Positions 55,611-63,254 of a stretch of DNA of 64,000 nt are shown here, one piece after another. Under the pieces are notes generated by a model. It had not been told where the DNA came from. It saw only the letters and a list, made by a program, of their open reading frames with translations, and did not search any database. The DNA comes from Bacillus sp. RAR_GA_16. Lineage in GTDB: Bacteria; Bacillota; Bacilli; Bacillales; Guptibacillaceae. The stretch's first letter is position 1. Every line of letters begins with the position of its first letter. The DNA lies in contig NZ_JAIUKZ010000001.1 of the NCBI RefSeq assembly GCF_020165985.1, positions 310,001-374,000 of the forward strand, given 5' to 3'. Both the position numbers and the translations under genes were made by a program.

Positions 55611-56365
55611 TGTAAAGCGGAAGTGGGCGTTTAGACCCGGCAGGCACTGGAGCCTTGCAACTTGAACACGGTCTTTGTGTTCGAGTTGCAAGGTGAAGTG
55701 ACAGAGGGTCTGCCCACTGCAGCTGGATCAATGTAAAGCGGAAGTGACCGGTTAGGCTCGACAAGCACTGGAACCTTTTCATTTGAACACGGTCTTTGTG
55801 TTCAGAGGAAAAGGTGAAGTGATCGAGAGCCTGGTCACTGCAGCTGGATCGTGTAAAGCGGAAGTGACCGGTTAGGCTCGACAAGCACTGGAACCTTTTC
55901 ATTTGAACACGGTCTTTGTGTTCAGAGGAAAAGGTGAAGTGATCGAGAGCCTGGTCACTGCAGCTGGATCGTGTAAAGCGGAAGTGACCGGTTAGGCTCG
56001 ACAAGCACTGGAACCTTTTCATTTGAACACGGTCTTTGTGTTCAGAGGAAAAGGTGAAGTGATCGAGAGCCTGGTCACTGCAGCTGGATCGTGTAAAGCG
56101 GAGCGGGCCCGTTTAAATCCGCAGGGTGTTGGAACCCATGAGATTGAGACGCTTTTTGTCTCATTCGATTGGGCGAAACAACCGGAGGATTTGGCCCGCG
56201 CAGCTGGATCAATGTAAAGCGGAAGTGGGCGCTTAGACCCGGCAGGCACTGGAGCCTTGCAACAACTTGAACACGGTCTTTGTGTTCGAGTTGCAAGGTG
56301 AAGTGACAGAGGGTCTGCCCACTGCAGCTGGATCATGTAAACCGGAAATGGGCGATTAGCCCCAA
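55611..56365. repeat. tandem array of a structured palindromic repeat (six full units and a partial one)
   Basis: Units start with TGTAAAGCGG or a close variant at 55611, 55733, 55852, 55972, 56092, 56213 and 56336 (the last truncated), period 119-123 bp, and end in GCAGCTGGATC. Each folds into one long interrupted hairpin. Stem sequences differ between units but still pair: outer stem AGTGGGC/GCCCACT (units 1, 6), AGTGACC/GGTCACT (units 2-4), GCGGGCC/GGCCCGC (unit 5); second stem AGACCC/GGGTCT, AGGCTC/GAGCCT, AAATCC/GGATTT; terminal stem GAACAC/GTGTTC or GAGAC/GTCTC. Units 2-4 are nearly identical, so expansion is recent. Stretches read as protein here are repeat artefacts. Confidence 0.92.
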
Positions 56366-56455
56366 ACATTTAATGACAGTCTTTCAATCAACTAACACCC
56401 TATGCACACAGTATATCCATGTCGTTTATCAACCTGCTTAATTGAAATACAAAAA

Positions 56456-56499
56456 ACGGGTCGAAATCCCCTTACTACATTGTAAGAATTTCTGCCCGT
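56456..56499 (-). terminator. terminator-like hairpin next to the repeat array
   Basis: ACGGGTCGAAAT paired with ATTTCTGCCCGT (one mismatch) around a 20-nt loop, with T5 on the minus strand; it separates the HPr-like gene from the array and yybS. Confidence 0.65.
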
Positions 56500-56537
56500 T
56501 TCAGCAAATGTTTCATTAATTTGAATAGTAAGCAATA

Positions 56538-56568
56538 AGAAAAGGCTGTATCGGTAACAGCCTTTTCT
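56538..56568 (-). terminator. terminator after the HPr-like gene
   Basis: Perfect AGAAAAGGCTGT/ACAGCCTTTTCT stem with a 7-nt loop. Confidence 0.85.
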
Positions 56569-56571
56569 GAA

Positions 56572-56868
56572 TTACATAAGAGAGAGCGTCTCTTCATTCT
56601 CACTATTCATTTCATTTTGAAGCCACTCTACTAATTGCATAGATGCTTCCTGCGCATCTTCACCGTCCGCAATAAGGAGAATTGTATCATTTTCTTTTAC
56701 GGTAAGATTAAACGTAATGACGCTAGTTAAATTCTTTCCGTTGATACTATGACCATTCCGATAGAGCGATATGTGACTATGATACGTTTTTGCTTTCTTT
56801 ACAAATGCCATAAGAGAATTCATATTAAGCTGGGCAGTAAGCGTTATTGTTGAAGTTTCAACATTCAT
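56572..56868 (-). CDS. HPr-like protein lacking both phosphorylation sites
   Basis: 98 residues aligning along the whole length with PTS HPr: TITLTAQLNMNSLMAFVKKA, HISLYRNGHSINGKNLTSV, FNLTVKENDTILLIADGEDA. The position of the catalytic His15 (HPr I-H-A-R-P) reads M-N-S-L-M, and the regulatory Ser46 position is Asn46. It therefore cannot work as a phosphocarrier or as a Crh-like CcpA partner in the known way. Start at ATG 56868 behind AGGAGG. Single gene. Function unknown, perhaps a binding protein built on the HPr fold. Confidence 0.75.
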   Translation of the reverse strand: MNVETSTITLTAQLNMNSLMAFVKKAKTYHSHISLYRNGHSINGKNLTSVITFNLTVKENDTILLIADGEDAQEASMQLVEWLQNEMNSENEETLSLM

Positions 56869-56985
56869 TATTGTGGTCCTCCTCACAGGATTCTTGTAAA
56901 GGTTGTATTCCCTTATCCTATAGGAGTGTAAACCACTTATTCTAAAATCATTACTCTCTTAGAATAACTTTGTAATTGTATAGAA

Positions 56986-57016
56986 AAAAGCAGTAGGACA
57001 TCATCCTACTGCTTTT
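56986..57016 (-). terminator. terminator of the rpsF-ssb-rpsR operon
   Basis: AAAAGCAGTAGGA/TCCTACTGCTTTT stem with a 5-nt loop and T-run on the minus strand. Confidence 0.92.
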
Positions 57017-57021
57017 CTTAC

Positions 57022-57258
57022 TTACTCACCAAGTACGTATGGTAGTAAAGCCATTTGACGAGCACGTTTAACCGCGCGAGTCAATTGACGTTGGTATTTA
57101 GCGCTAGTACCTGTTACACGACGTGGAAGAATTTTTCCACGCTCAGATACGAAGCGTTTAAGAAGATCTACATCTTTATAGTCGATGTAAGTGATTTTGT
57201 TTACTGTGAAGAAACAAACCTTTTTACGACGACCTCTGCGTCCACCTGGTCTTGCCAT
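57022..57258 (-). CDS. rpsR: 30S ribosomal protein S18
   Basis: 78 residues: basic N-terminus ([18 protein letters not shown]), [24 protein letters not shown] and [15 protein letters not shown]. Binds 16S rRNA together with S6. Third gene of rpsF-ssb-rpsR, with GGAGG upstream. Confidence 0.97.
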   Translation of the reverse strand: MARPGGRRGRRKKVCFFTVNKITYIDYKDVDLLKRFVSERGKILPRRVTGTSAKYQRQLTRAVKRARQMALLPYVLGE

Positions 57259-57321
57259 GGGTAGTTACCTCCTTTGCATTTAAAATTCGTTCTCTGCTTT
57301 CACCGCTCGAAACAGAGAGTA

Positions 57322-57825
57322 TTAGAACGGCAAGTCATCATCTGAAATGTCGATCGGCTTGCCATCGCTCGCAAACGGGTCATCTCCAAAATTGGAGTGA
57401 TCACGGTTGTTATCACGATTTTGGTTCTGATTCCCGTAACCGCCGGTTTCTCTGTTTTGGTTGCCGCCACCGTAGTTGCTGCTTCCGCCACCGCCCTGGT
57501 TTGAACCTTTAGGCTCGAGAAATTGGACGCTTTCAGCCATCACTTCTGTCACAAACACACGCTGTCCCTGGCTATTATCATAAGAGCGAGTCTGAACTCG
57601 TCCATCTACACCAGCAAGGCTGCCTTTTTTCAAGAAATTGGCTGCATTTTCTGCCTGTCTGCGCCATACAACAATGTTGATAAAATCAGCTTCACGGTCT
57701 CCCTGCTGATTCGTAAACGGGCGATTCACAGCAAGTGTGAAGTTCGCTACCGCCACGCCACTAGGGGTATAACGCAATTCAGGGTCTTTTGTTAAACGTC
57801 CAACTAATACGACGCGATTCAGCAT
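57322..57825 (-). CDS. ssb: single-stranded DNA-binding protein
   Basis: 167 residues: OB fold (residues 1-105; [21 protein letters not shown] ... [14 protein letters not shown]), a Gly/Asn/Gln-rich linker and the conserved acidic tip DISDDDLPF that binds partner proteins. Lies between rpsF and rpsR in the usual order. Confidence 0.97.
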   Translation of the reverse strand: MLNRVVLVGRLTKDPELRYTPSGVAVANFTLAVNRPFTNQQGDREADFINIVVWRRQAENAANFLKKGSLAGVDGRVQTRSYDNSQGQRVFVTEVMAESVQFLEPKGSNQGGGGSSNYGGGNQNRETGGYGNQNQNRDNNRDHSNFGDDPFASDGKPIDISDDDLPF

Positions 57826-57851
57826 CAGAACCCCTCCTATTTATAAAACAA

Positions 57852-58148
57852 TTACTTTTTAGCTTCTTCTAGGTTGATCGTCATGAAACGAAGAACATCG
57901 TCGTTGATTTTCATCAAACGGCTGAATTCATCAATCGCTTCAGTGTTACTGTTAATGTTTAGAAGCATGTAGATCCCGCTGTTGAAATTCTCGATTTCAT
58001 AAGCAAGGCGCTTCTTACCCATTTCTTTTGTCTCATTAATTTCCGCACCATTGTCAGTAAGGATGTTGTTAAAACGCTCAACAAGAGCTTTCTGTGCATC
58101 CTCTTCAATGTTTGGACGGATAATGTACATAATTTCGTAGTTACGCAT
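57852..58148 (-). CDS. rpsF: 30S ribosomal protein S6
   Basis: 98 residues beginning [20 protein letters not shown] with [20 protein letters not shown] in the middle. Start at ATG 58148, seven bases after AGGAGGTG. First gene of the operon; its leader holds an S6:S18-type hairpin. Confidence 0.97.
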   Translation of the reverse strand: MRNYEIMYIIRPNIEEDAQKALVERFNNILTDNGAEINETKEMGKKRLAYEIENFNSGIYMLLNINSNTEAIDEFSRLMKINDDVLRFMTINLEEAKK

Positions 58149-58172
58149 TCCGTTCACCTCCTTTTGGTCTAA

Positions 58173-58196
58173 CGGCTCTTAACTGGAATTAAGAGC
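58173..58196 (-). promoter_or_regulatory. S6:S18-type autoregulatory leader hairpin
   Basis: On the minus strand GCTCTTAA and TTAAGAGC form an 8-bp stem directly followed by CCGTTA, then AGGAGG. Known rpsF leaders carry a hairpin with a CCG element that mimics the S18 site in 16S rRNA and is bound by the S6:S18 complex. Confidence 0.55.
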
Positions 58197-58235
58197 AAGG
58201 AGTAAGTATACAAAGATAATTACTCACAGCTTTAG

Positions 58236-58264
58236 ATTATACCAAATTAATTCTCTCTTAGCAA
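58236..58264 (-). promoter_or_regulatory. promoter of the rpsF-ssb-rpsR operon
   Basis: TTGCTA (58259-58264), 17-bp spacer and a perfect TATAAT (58236-58241) on the minus strand, just after the ychF stop. Confidence 0.65.
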
Positions 58265-58278
58265 GTTTGATTTCAACC

Positions 58279-59379
58279 TTATACGTTAAAGCGGAAGTGA
58301 ATGACATCTCCGTCTTTTACAATGTACTCTTTACCTTCAAGACGCACCTTACCTTTTTCCTTTGCAGCAGCCATTGTACCTGCTGCAACTAGGTCATCAT
58401 AAGCGACAATTTCTGCGCGGATAAAGCCACGTTCGAAGTCTGTATGGATAATGCCTGCTGCCTGTGGAGCTTTCATACCAAGACGGAATGTCCACGCCCG
58501 AACTTCTTGCTCACCAGCTGTGAAGTAGGTAGCTAGTCCAAGAAGATCATAGGAAGCACGGATTAACTTATTCAAGCCTGGCTCAGAGATTCCAATGTCT
58601 TCAAGAAATGCATCTTTTTCTTCCCCATCAAGCTCAGCAAGTTCAGATTCAATCTTTGCACAAACAACGATGACTTCAGCGCCTTCTTTTGCAGCATACT
58701 CCCGCACTTTAGCAACGTATTCGTTATCTGAAGGATCAAGTAAATCATCCTCATCAACGTTAGCTACGTAAAGAACTGGTTTTTTTGTTAAGAGGTGATA
58801 CCCATAAACAATTTTCTCTTCTTCTTCCGTTAACTCTACGCTTCTAGCAGGCTGCTCTTCTTCGAATGCTTCCTTAAGCTTCGTCAGAACATTAAACTCT
58901 GCCAATGCTTCTTTATCTTTTTGCTTCGCCATTTTTTGAACGCGAGCAATGCGCTTATCAACGGATTCAAGATCGGCAAGAACAAGCTCAAGATTAATTG
59001 TTTCAATATCAGAGATAGGATCTACTTTTCCGGAAACGTGTGTAATATTTTCATCATCAAAACAGCGAACTACTTGAGAGATTGCATCAACTTGACGAAT
59101 GTGAGAAAGAAATTTATTTCCTAGACCTTCTCCTTTACTTGCGCCTTTAACAATTCCAGCAATATCCGTAAATTCAAAAGCCGTTGGTACAGTTTTCTTT
59201 GGATTGACGAGTTCTGTTAGCTTTTGAAGACGCTCATCTGGAACTTCTACAATTCCAACGTTCGGGTCAATTGTACAGAACGGGTAGTTGGCTGACTCTG
59301 CTCCTGCCTGTGTAATTGCATTAAATAACGTCGACTTCCCAACATTTGGAAGCCCTACAATACCGGTGGTTAATGCCAT
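58279..59379 (-). CDS. ychF: redox-regulated ATPase YchF (Obg family)
   Basis: 366-residue P-loop protein: [18 protein letters not shown] (G1), [20 protein letters not shown] (G3) with the altered NVDE in place of NKxD that gives ATP preference, a coiled coil and a C-terminal TGS domain (FRFNV end). Start at ATG 59379 behind AAGGAG. Conserved ribosome-associated ATPase upstream of rpsF in bacilli. Confidence 0.96.
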   Translation of the reverse strand: MALTTGIVGLPNVGKSTLFNAITQAGAESANYPFCTIDPNVGIVEVPDERLQKLTELVNPKKTVPTAFEFTDIAGIVKGASKGEGLGNKFLSHIRQVDAISQVVRCFDDENITHVSGKVDPISDIETINLELVLADLESVDKRIARVQKMAKQKDKEALAEFNVLTKLKEAFEEEQPARSVELTEEEEKIVYGYHLLTKKPVLYVANVDEDDLLDPSDNEYVAKVREYAAKEGAEVIVVCAKIESELAELDGEEKDAFLEDIGISEPGLNKLIRASYDLLGLATYFTAGEQEVRAWTFRLGMKAPQAAGIIHTDFERGFIRAEIVAYDDLVAAGTMAAAKEKGKVRLEGKEYIVKDGDVIHFRFNV

Positions 59380-59548
59380 CTCGGTCACTCCTTTAAATTG
59401 CCTTATGAGGCGATATTTATAAAAAGACGGCTATATAAGCCATTTCTAGACTTTTTTCAACATACTCATAATCAAACGACATACCCTATCAATTATAGAG
59501 ATGACAACGTAAAAAAACAAGCGCCCACCATTTCGCTTCAAGTAAAAT

Positions 59549-59569
59549 GACCGCCCGAAATGGACGGTC
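59549..59569 (-). terminator. hairpin at the end of the DUF951 gene
   Basis: GACCG/CGGTC arms with internal extension, overlapping the stop codon; T-tract weak. Confidence 0.45.
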
Positions 59570-59765
59570 AAGATTCTGCGTGCTCAAGTACTTTCTTTAA
59601 CTTTTTGGAGAACTCTTTTCGAGGAAGCATTACACTATGATCGCATCCAAGACACTTGATTCGAATATCGGCTCCCATTCGAATCACTTTCCAACGATTT
59701 TCCCCACATGGATGAGCTTTCTTCATTTCAACAACATCGTTTAGGCCAAATTCTTTATCAGACAT
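59568..59765 (-). CDS. DUF951 family protein
   Basis: 65 residues, the usual DUF951 size: FGLNDVVEMKKAHPCGENRW ... IRIKCLGCDHSVMLPRKEF. The spaced cysteines (HPC, CLGC) suggest a small zinc-ribbon-like or nucleic-acid-binding fold. Behind GAGGGGG; 14 bp after the MscS gene and cotranscribed with it. Function unknown. Confidence 0.88.
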   Translation of the reverse strand: MSDKEFGLNDVVEMKKAHPCGENRWKVIRMGADIRIKCLGCDHSVMLPRKEFSKKLKKVLEHAES

Positions 59766-59779
59766 AAGGATTTCCCCCT

Positions 59780-60664
59780 CTATGCTTTTTCTTTCACTTC
59801 ACCCTGTTCGTCACGCTGATACATGACAACACGTGGGAATGGTATTTCAATACCACTTTCATCAAGCCTTTGTTTCACTGCTTTACGAATTTCTCGTCCA
59901 ATGACCCAATGCTCCATTGGTTGTACTTCAGAGATGATACGAAGAACGACTTCTGATGCCCCAAGATTCTGTACACCTAAATATTCCGGCTTCACAATCA
60001 TCGCATCGAATTTCTCGTAAAGCTCGTCCAATAATTCAACAATGACTTCTTCAGCTTCTTGAATTTGCTCTTCGTACGCAATACTCACATCTACTACAGC
60101 AATACTATTATGAATGGAATAATTCGTCACTTGATTTATATTACCATTCGGTAAAATATGAAGTTCTCCTGTCCAGCTTTTAATCTTTGTCACGCGTAGT
60201 CCAATTTCTTCAACAAAGCCTTCCACTCCAGAGATACGCACATAATCGCCTACGGAAAACTGTTTTTCAAAAATAATAAAGAAACCGGTAATGACATCAC
60301 GAACGAGGTTCTGCGCTCCGAAACCAACTGCTAAACCAACGACACCTGCTCCAGCAATTAGCGTTCGTACATCCACCTCAAACTCACTTAAAATCATAAC
60401 AAGCGCAATAAAATAGGTGACGTACGTTAAAATATTTTCAATTAAACGAATGAGCGTTGCTTCTCTCCGTTCAGATAACCGAAGTGGGCTTTTCAGACGG
60501 ATTGCAAAAATTTGGGCTAGAGCCGATTTTGCAATCCGCAGAAAAATCCATGTTCCGATAATGATGGCAAGGATTGTAAATCCTCTTTTTAATACATTTC
60601 CCCAAAGATCACGATTGGATAAATACTCGTATGCAGAATGCCACATTGGCTCAAACCAATCCAA
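59780..60664 (-). CDS. MscS family small-conductance mechanosensitive channel
   Basis: 294 residues: one long N-terminal hydrophobic segment, two more membrane helices ending in the pore helix GAGVVGLAVGFGAQNLVRD, then the beta domain FSVGDYVRISGVEGFVEEIGLRVT and the C-terminal alpha-beta domain. Opens on membrane tension during hypo-osmotic shock. Start is TTG 60664, eight bases after GGAGG. MscS genes lie near ychF in many bacilli. Confidence 0.92.
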   Translation of the reverse strand: MDWFEPMWHSAYEYLSNRDLWGNVLKRGFTILAIIIGTWIFLRIAKSALAQIFAIRLKSPLRLSERREATLIRLIENILTYVTYFIALVMILSEFEVDVRTLIAGAGVVGLAVGFGAQNLVRDVITGFFIIFEKQFSVGDYVRISGVEGFVEEIGLRVTKIKSWTGELHILPNGNINQVTNYSIHNSIAVVDVSIAYEEQIQEAEEVIVELLDELYEKFDAMIVKPEYLGVQNLGASEVVLRIISEVQPMEHWVIGREIRKAVKQRLDESGIEIPFPRVVMYQRDEQGEVKEKA

Positions 60665-60689
60665 GCATCATCCCTCCCAGTTTTTAGTG

Positions 60690-61712
60690 TTATGATAACA
60701 AATCATACCGTTTAAGAACTGGGAAAATCAAGATAGAAGCCAAAATATAAAGATTGAGCACACCATAGAGAGGGTATAAAAAAGCAACCAGCGCTGAAAA
60801 ACCAAACGACGTAAATGGAATCATCATCAATACAATCAAAAACGCAACAAGCCATAGAGGTAATCCAAGTAAATCTCGGAATCTTGAAGTAAGACCAAAA
60901 ACACCGCTAACCGCTGTTGTATAAATCGCTAACCACAATAAAACAGACATAATTAAAATCATGTAATAAGGATAACTTTTTAATATCGCAAATAGTGGAA
61001 TTTCATAGAGTAGTAAGTCATGAGCAACTTGTATTAATGATTGATTATAGAGAAACGAAACGCCCCCAAGAATAACCCCGCTTCCAACGCTCGCAATCCA
61101 AATCTCTCCTCGATGTTTAATTTGATGACCAACAGCTGAAAGAACGGCAACAAGCGGTAGAATATTAAGAGCAGTAAACGTAAATGCAGCCGGCCAATTT
61201 GACTGTTTTGTCCAATTAAAAAGGATCGCTGAAGGATTGGCATAGATAAACAATGTCAAAACAGAAAGTAGTAAAATAATAAGAAGGGGTAGAATGAAGG
61301 CATTCATGGATAACATGCCATTTATATCCCAAAAAAACAAGATAACGACAAGTAAGGCGAGAATGCCGATTCCAGACCAATACGGCAGATGAACCACTTC
61401 CATTGTCGCACCACCACCTGCCAACATTACAATCGTTGTCGTAAATAAATACAGAATGATTAATAAATCATAAATACCGGTAAGTCTTTTCCCAACAAGT
61501 CGCTCCAAAATAGGAATATAGTGCGTTGATTTCGTTTCATAACTGATTTTCATAATAACAAAACAACAAATGGAGAACATCAGCGTAAACAACAGTATAG
61601 CCAGTACACTTTCATGTCCAAAAAACTGCCAAAGCTCTCGTCCTGAAGCATAACCAGCGCCGATCATCGTTCCTAATATAAGAAACAGCCATTTCAATCC
61701 ACCGCTTAACAT
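60690..61712 (-). CDS. YkvI-like integral membrane protein
   Basis: 340 residues with about ten membrane helices. The first, FLILGTMIGAGYASGRE, has the unwound GAGYASG motif of the YkvI branch of the APC/LeuT-fold transporters, and the fold seems complete. Probably a secondary transporter; substrate unknown. Divergent from yyaC; followed by the MscS gene after 25 bp. Confidence 0.8.
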   Translation of the reverse strand: MLSGGLKWLFLILGTMIGAGYASGRELWQFFGHESVLAILLFTLMFSICCFVIMKISYETKSTHYIPILERLVGKRLTGIYDLLIILYLFTTTIVMLAGGGATMEVVHLPYWSGIGILALLVVILFFWDINGMLSMNAFILPLLIILLLSVLTLFIYANPSAILFNWTKQSNWPAAFTFTALNILPLVAVLSAVGHQIKHRGEIWIASVGSGVILGGVSFLYNQSLIQVAHDLLLYEIPLFAILKSYPYYMILIMSVLLWLAIYTTAVSGVFGLTSRFRDLLGLPLWLVAFLIVLMMIPFTSFGFSALVAFLYPLYGVLNLYILASILIFPVLKRYDLLS

Positions 61713-61837
61713 GGCATTCCCTCCCTGGCCTACTCGTTATACGATCGAAGTGAAATACATCGCAAAAATCATCTTGTATGTATAGATCACGTCAGATTTC
61801 CGTATACTGTTACTACTATTACAAAGGAGAGAATCCT

Positions 61838-62467
61838 ATGAATCTTCGAGACAAGTTTTTTCAAAAAAAGCCTGCTATGTATCGAATCCATCATGAGGAT
61901 ACTCTGGCTATAAAAACGCTTAGTGAGAGACTTTCCTCACTTTTACCTGCACGAAGAACGGATTCAATTGTTATTGTTTGTATTGGAACGGATCGTTCAA
62001 CAGGAGATGCACTTGGCCCACTCGTAGGTACTAAATTACAACAGCTAAAACCAAAAGCGACAGTCTACGGTACACTTGAATCACCTGTTCATGCTGTCAA
62101 TTTAAATGAGGTAATGGAATCAATTGCTCAAGCTCATGCCCGCCCGTTTATCATTGGAATTGATGCTTGTCTCGGACGTCTTCACTCGGTTGGTATTATA
62201 ACGGCGGGAGAAGGTCCAGTTAAGCCCGGAGCGGGAGTTAAGAAGGAATTACCTGAAGTAGGAAATATTCATTTAACAGGTATTGTGAATGTCAGTGGCT
62301 TCATGGAATACTTTGTTCTACAAAATACACGCTTAAATCTGGTGATGAAAATGGCAGATGTGATGGCCGTCAGTCTTCACGAGTCGATTGAAGCATATGA
62401 AAGAAACCTTGCTTTTGAAAAAAATAAAGCGTCCAATTGGGGAGATGATTTGGTTCAACTTCCCTAG
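61838..62467 (+). CDS. yyaC: sporulation protein YyaC (putative spore protease, DUF1256)
   Basis: 209 residues: IVIVCIGTDRSTGDALGPLVG near residue 45, IGIDACLG (about 110), and GIITAGEGPVKPGAGVKKELP. Related to the GPR-type germination protease fold (HybD-like). AAAGGAGA precedes ATG 61838, so upstream in-frame codons are not used. In B. subtilis yyaC lies near oriC by parAB and is found only in spore formers, which supports a sporulating host. Confidence 0.92.
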   Translation: MNLRDKFFQKKPAMYRIHHEDTLAIKTLSERLSSLLPARRTDSIVIVCIGTDRSTGDALGPLVGTKLQQLKPKATVYGTLESPVHAVNLNEVMESIAQAHARPFIIGIDACLGRLHSVGIITAGEGPVKPGAGVKKELPEVGNIHLTGIVNVSGFMEYFVLQNTRLNLVMKMADVMAVSLHESIEAYERNLAFEKNKASNWGDDLVQLP

Positions 62468-62472
62468 CTATA

Positions 62473-62520
62473 AATAAAAGCTCATGTTCCGGCTATCTAG
62501 CCAAAACAGGAGCTTTTATT
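62473..62520. terminator. bidirectional terminator
   Basis: AATAAAAGCTC/GAGCTTTTATT outer stem with an inner GGCTA-TC-TAGCC hairpin between converging genes. Confidence 0.85.
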
Positions 62521-62527
62521 CTTTCCA

Positions 62528-63241
62528 TTAAAAAATAGCAGGAGATATAGTCATAGCAGTGACAAGAATAGCGGCAATCAATAAAGCAGGTAGGAAATTA
62601 GCTACTCGAATATGGATGATGCCAAGCAAATTCAAGCCAATCGCCATAATCATAATGCCTCCTGCTGAAGTCACTTCTGCGATAAAAGCATCAAGGAGCA
62701 CTTGAGGCACAAGTTGGTTAATTTGAGAAGCAAATAAAGCAATCACGCCTTGATAAATCATAACTGGAATAGCTGAAAACAACACGCCATACCCAAGAGT
62801 CGCTGTAAACATAATCGCTGTAAAACCATCAATTAGTGATTTCGTAAATAGAATGGAGTGATCATTTCGAAGACCGCTATCGAGTGCACCAAGAATCGCC
62901 ATTGCCCCAACCACGTAAACAAGAGTAGCGGTTACAAAAGCCTGGGCAACGCTTCCTTCTGAAGAAGCACCCGTTTTCTTCTCAATCCACCTCCCTAATG
63001 TTGCGAGCTTCCCTTCAAGATCCCAGTATTCTCCAAGCATCCCACCAAGTACAAGGCTACCAATGACGATAAGAAATTGTTCACTTTTCATGGCCATTTG
63101 AAGACCAATCACGGTAATGACAAGAGCAAGCCCTTGCATAATTGTTGTTTTCATTCTGTCTGGAATTCGCCTGCTAAATGTTCCGATTAAAGTACCAACC
63201 ACAATAGCTATCCCATTAACAACTGTACCTAAAAAAACCAT
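62528..63241 (-). CDS. DUF554 family membrane protein (YdfK-like)
   Basis: 237 residues with about seven membrane segments. Begins FLGTVVNGIAIVVGTLIGTF and has the family GSLVLGGMLGEYWDLE and GAMAILGALDSGL motifs. Function unknown. Lies 13 bp after the aminotransferase and is probably cotranscribed with it. Confidence 0.85.
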   Translation of the reverse strand: MVFLGTVVNGIAIVVGTLIGTFSRRIPDRMKTTIMQGLALVITVIGLQMAMKSEQFLIVIGSLVLGGMLGEYWDLEGKLATLGRWIEKKTGASSEGSVAQAFVTATLVYVVGAMAILGALDSGLRNDHSILFTKSLIDGFTAIMFTATLGYGVLFSAIPVMIYQGVIALFASQINQLVPQVLLDAFIAEVTSAGGIMIMAIGLNLLGIIHIRVANFLPALLIAAILVTAMTISPAIF

Positions 63242-63254
63242 TCCCTACATCTCC

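Noticed and set aside
55611-56365. CRISPR array
   Set aside because: The whole 120-bp unit repeats with no unique spacers, and no cas gene is near.
55576-56369. Open frames encoding repeated peptides within the hairpin array
   Set aside because: The frames follow the 120-bp DNA repeat, have no ribosome sites, and the between-unit changes preserve base pairing, not protein.
58287-58300. Repeat-like word TAAAGCGGAAGTGA at the end of ychF
   Set aside because: It encodes the conserved YchF C-terminus and nothing else of the repeat follows; coincidence.
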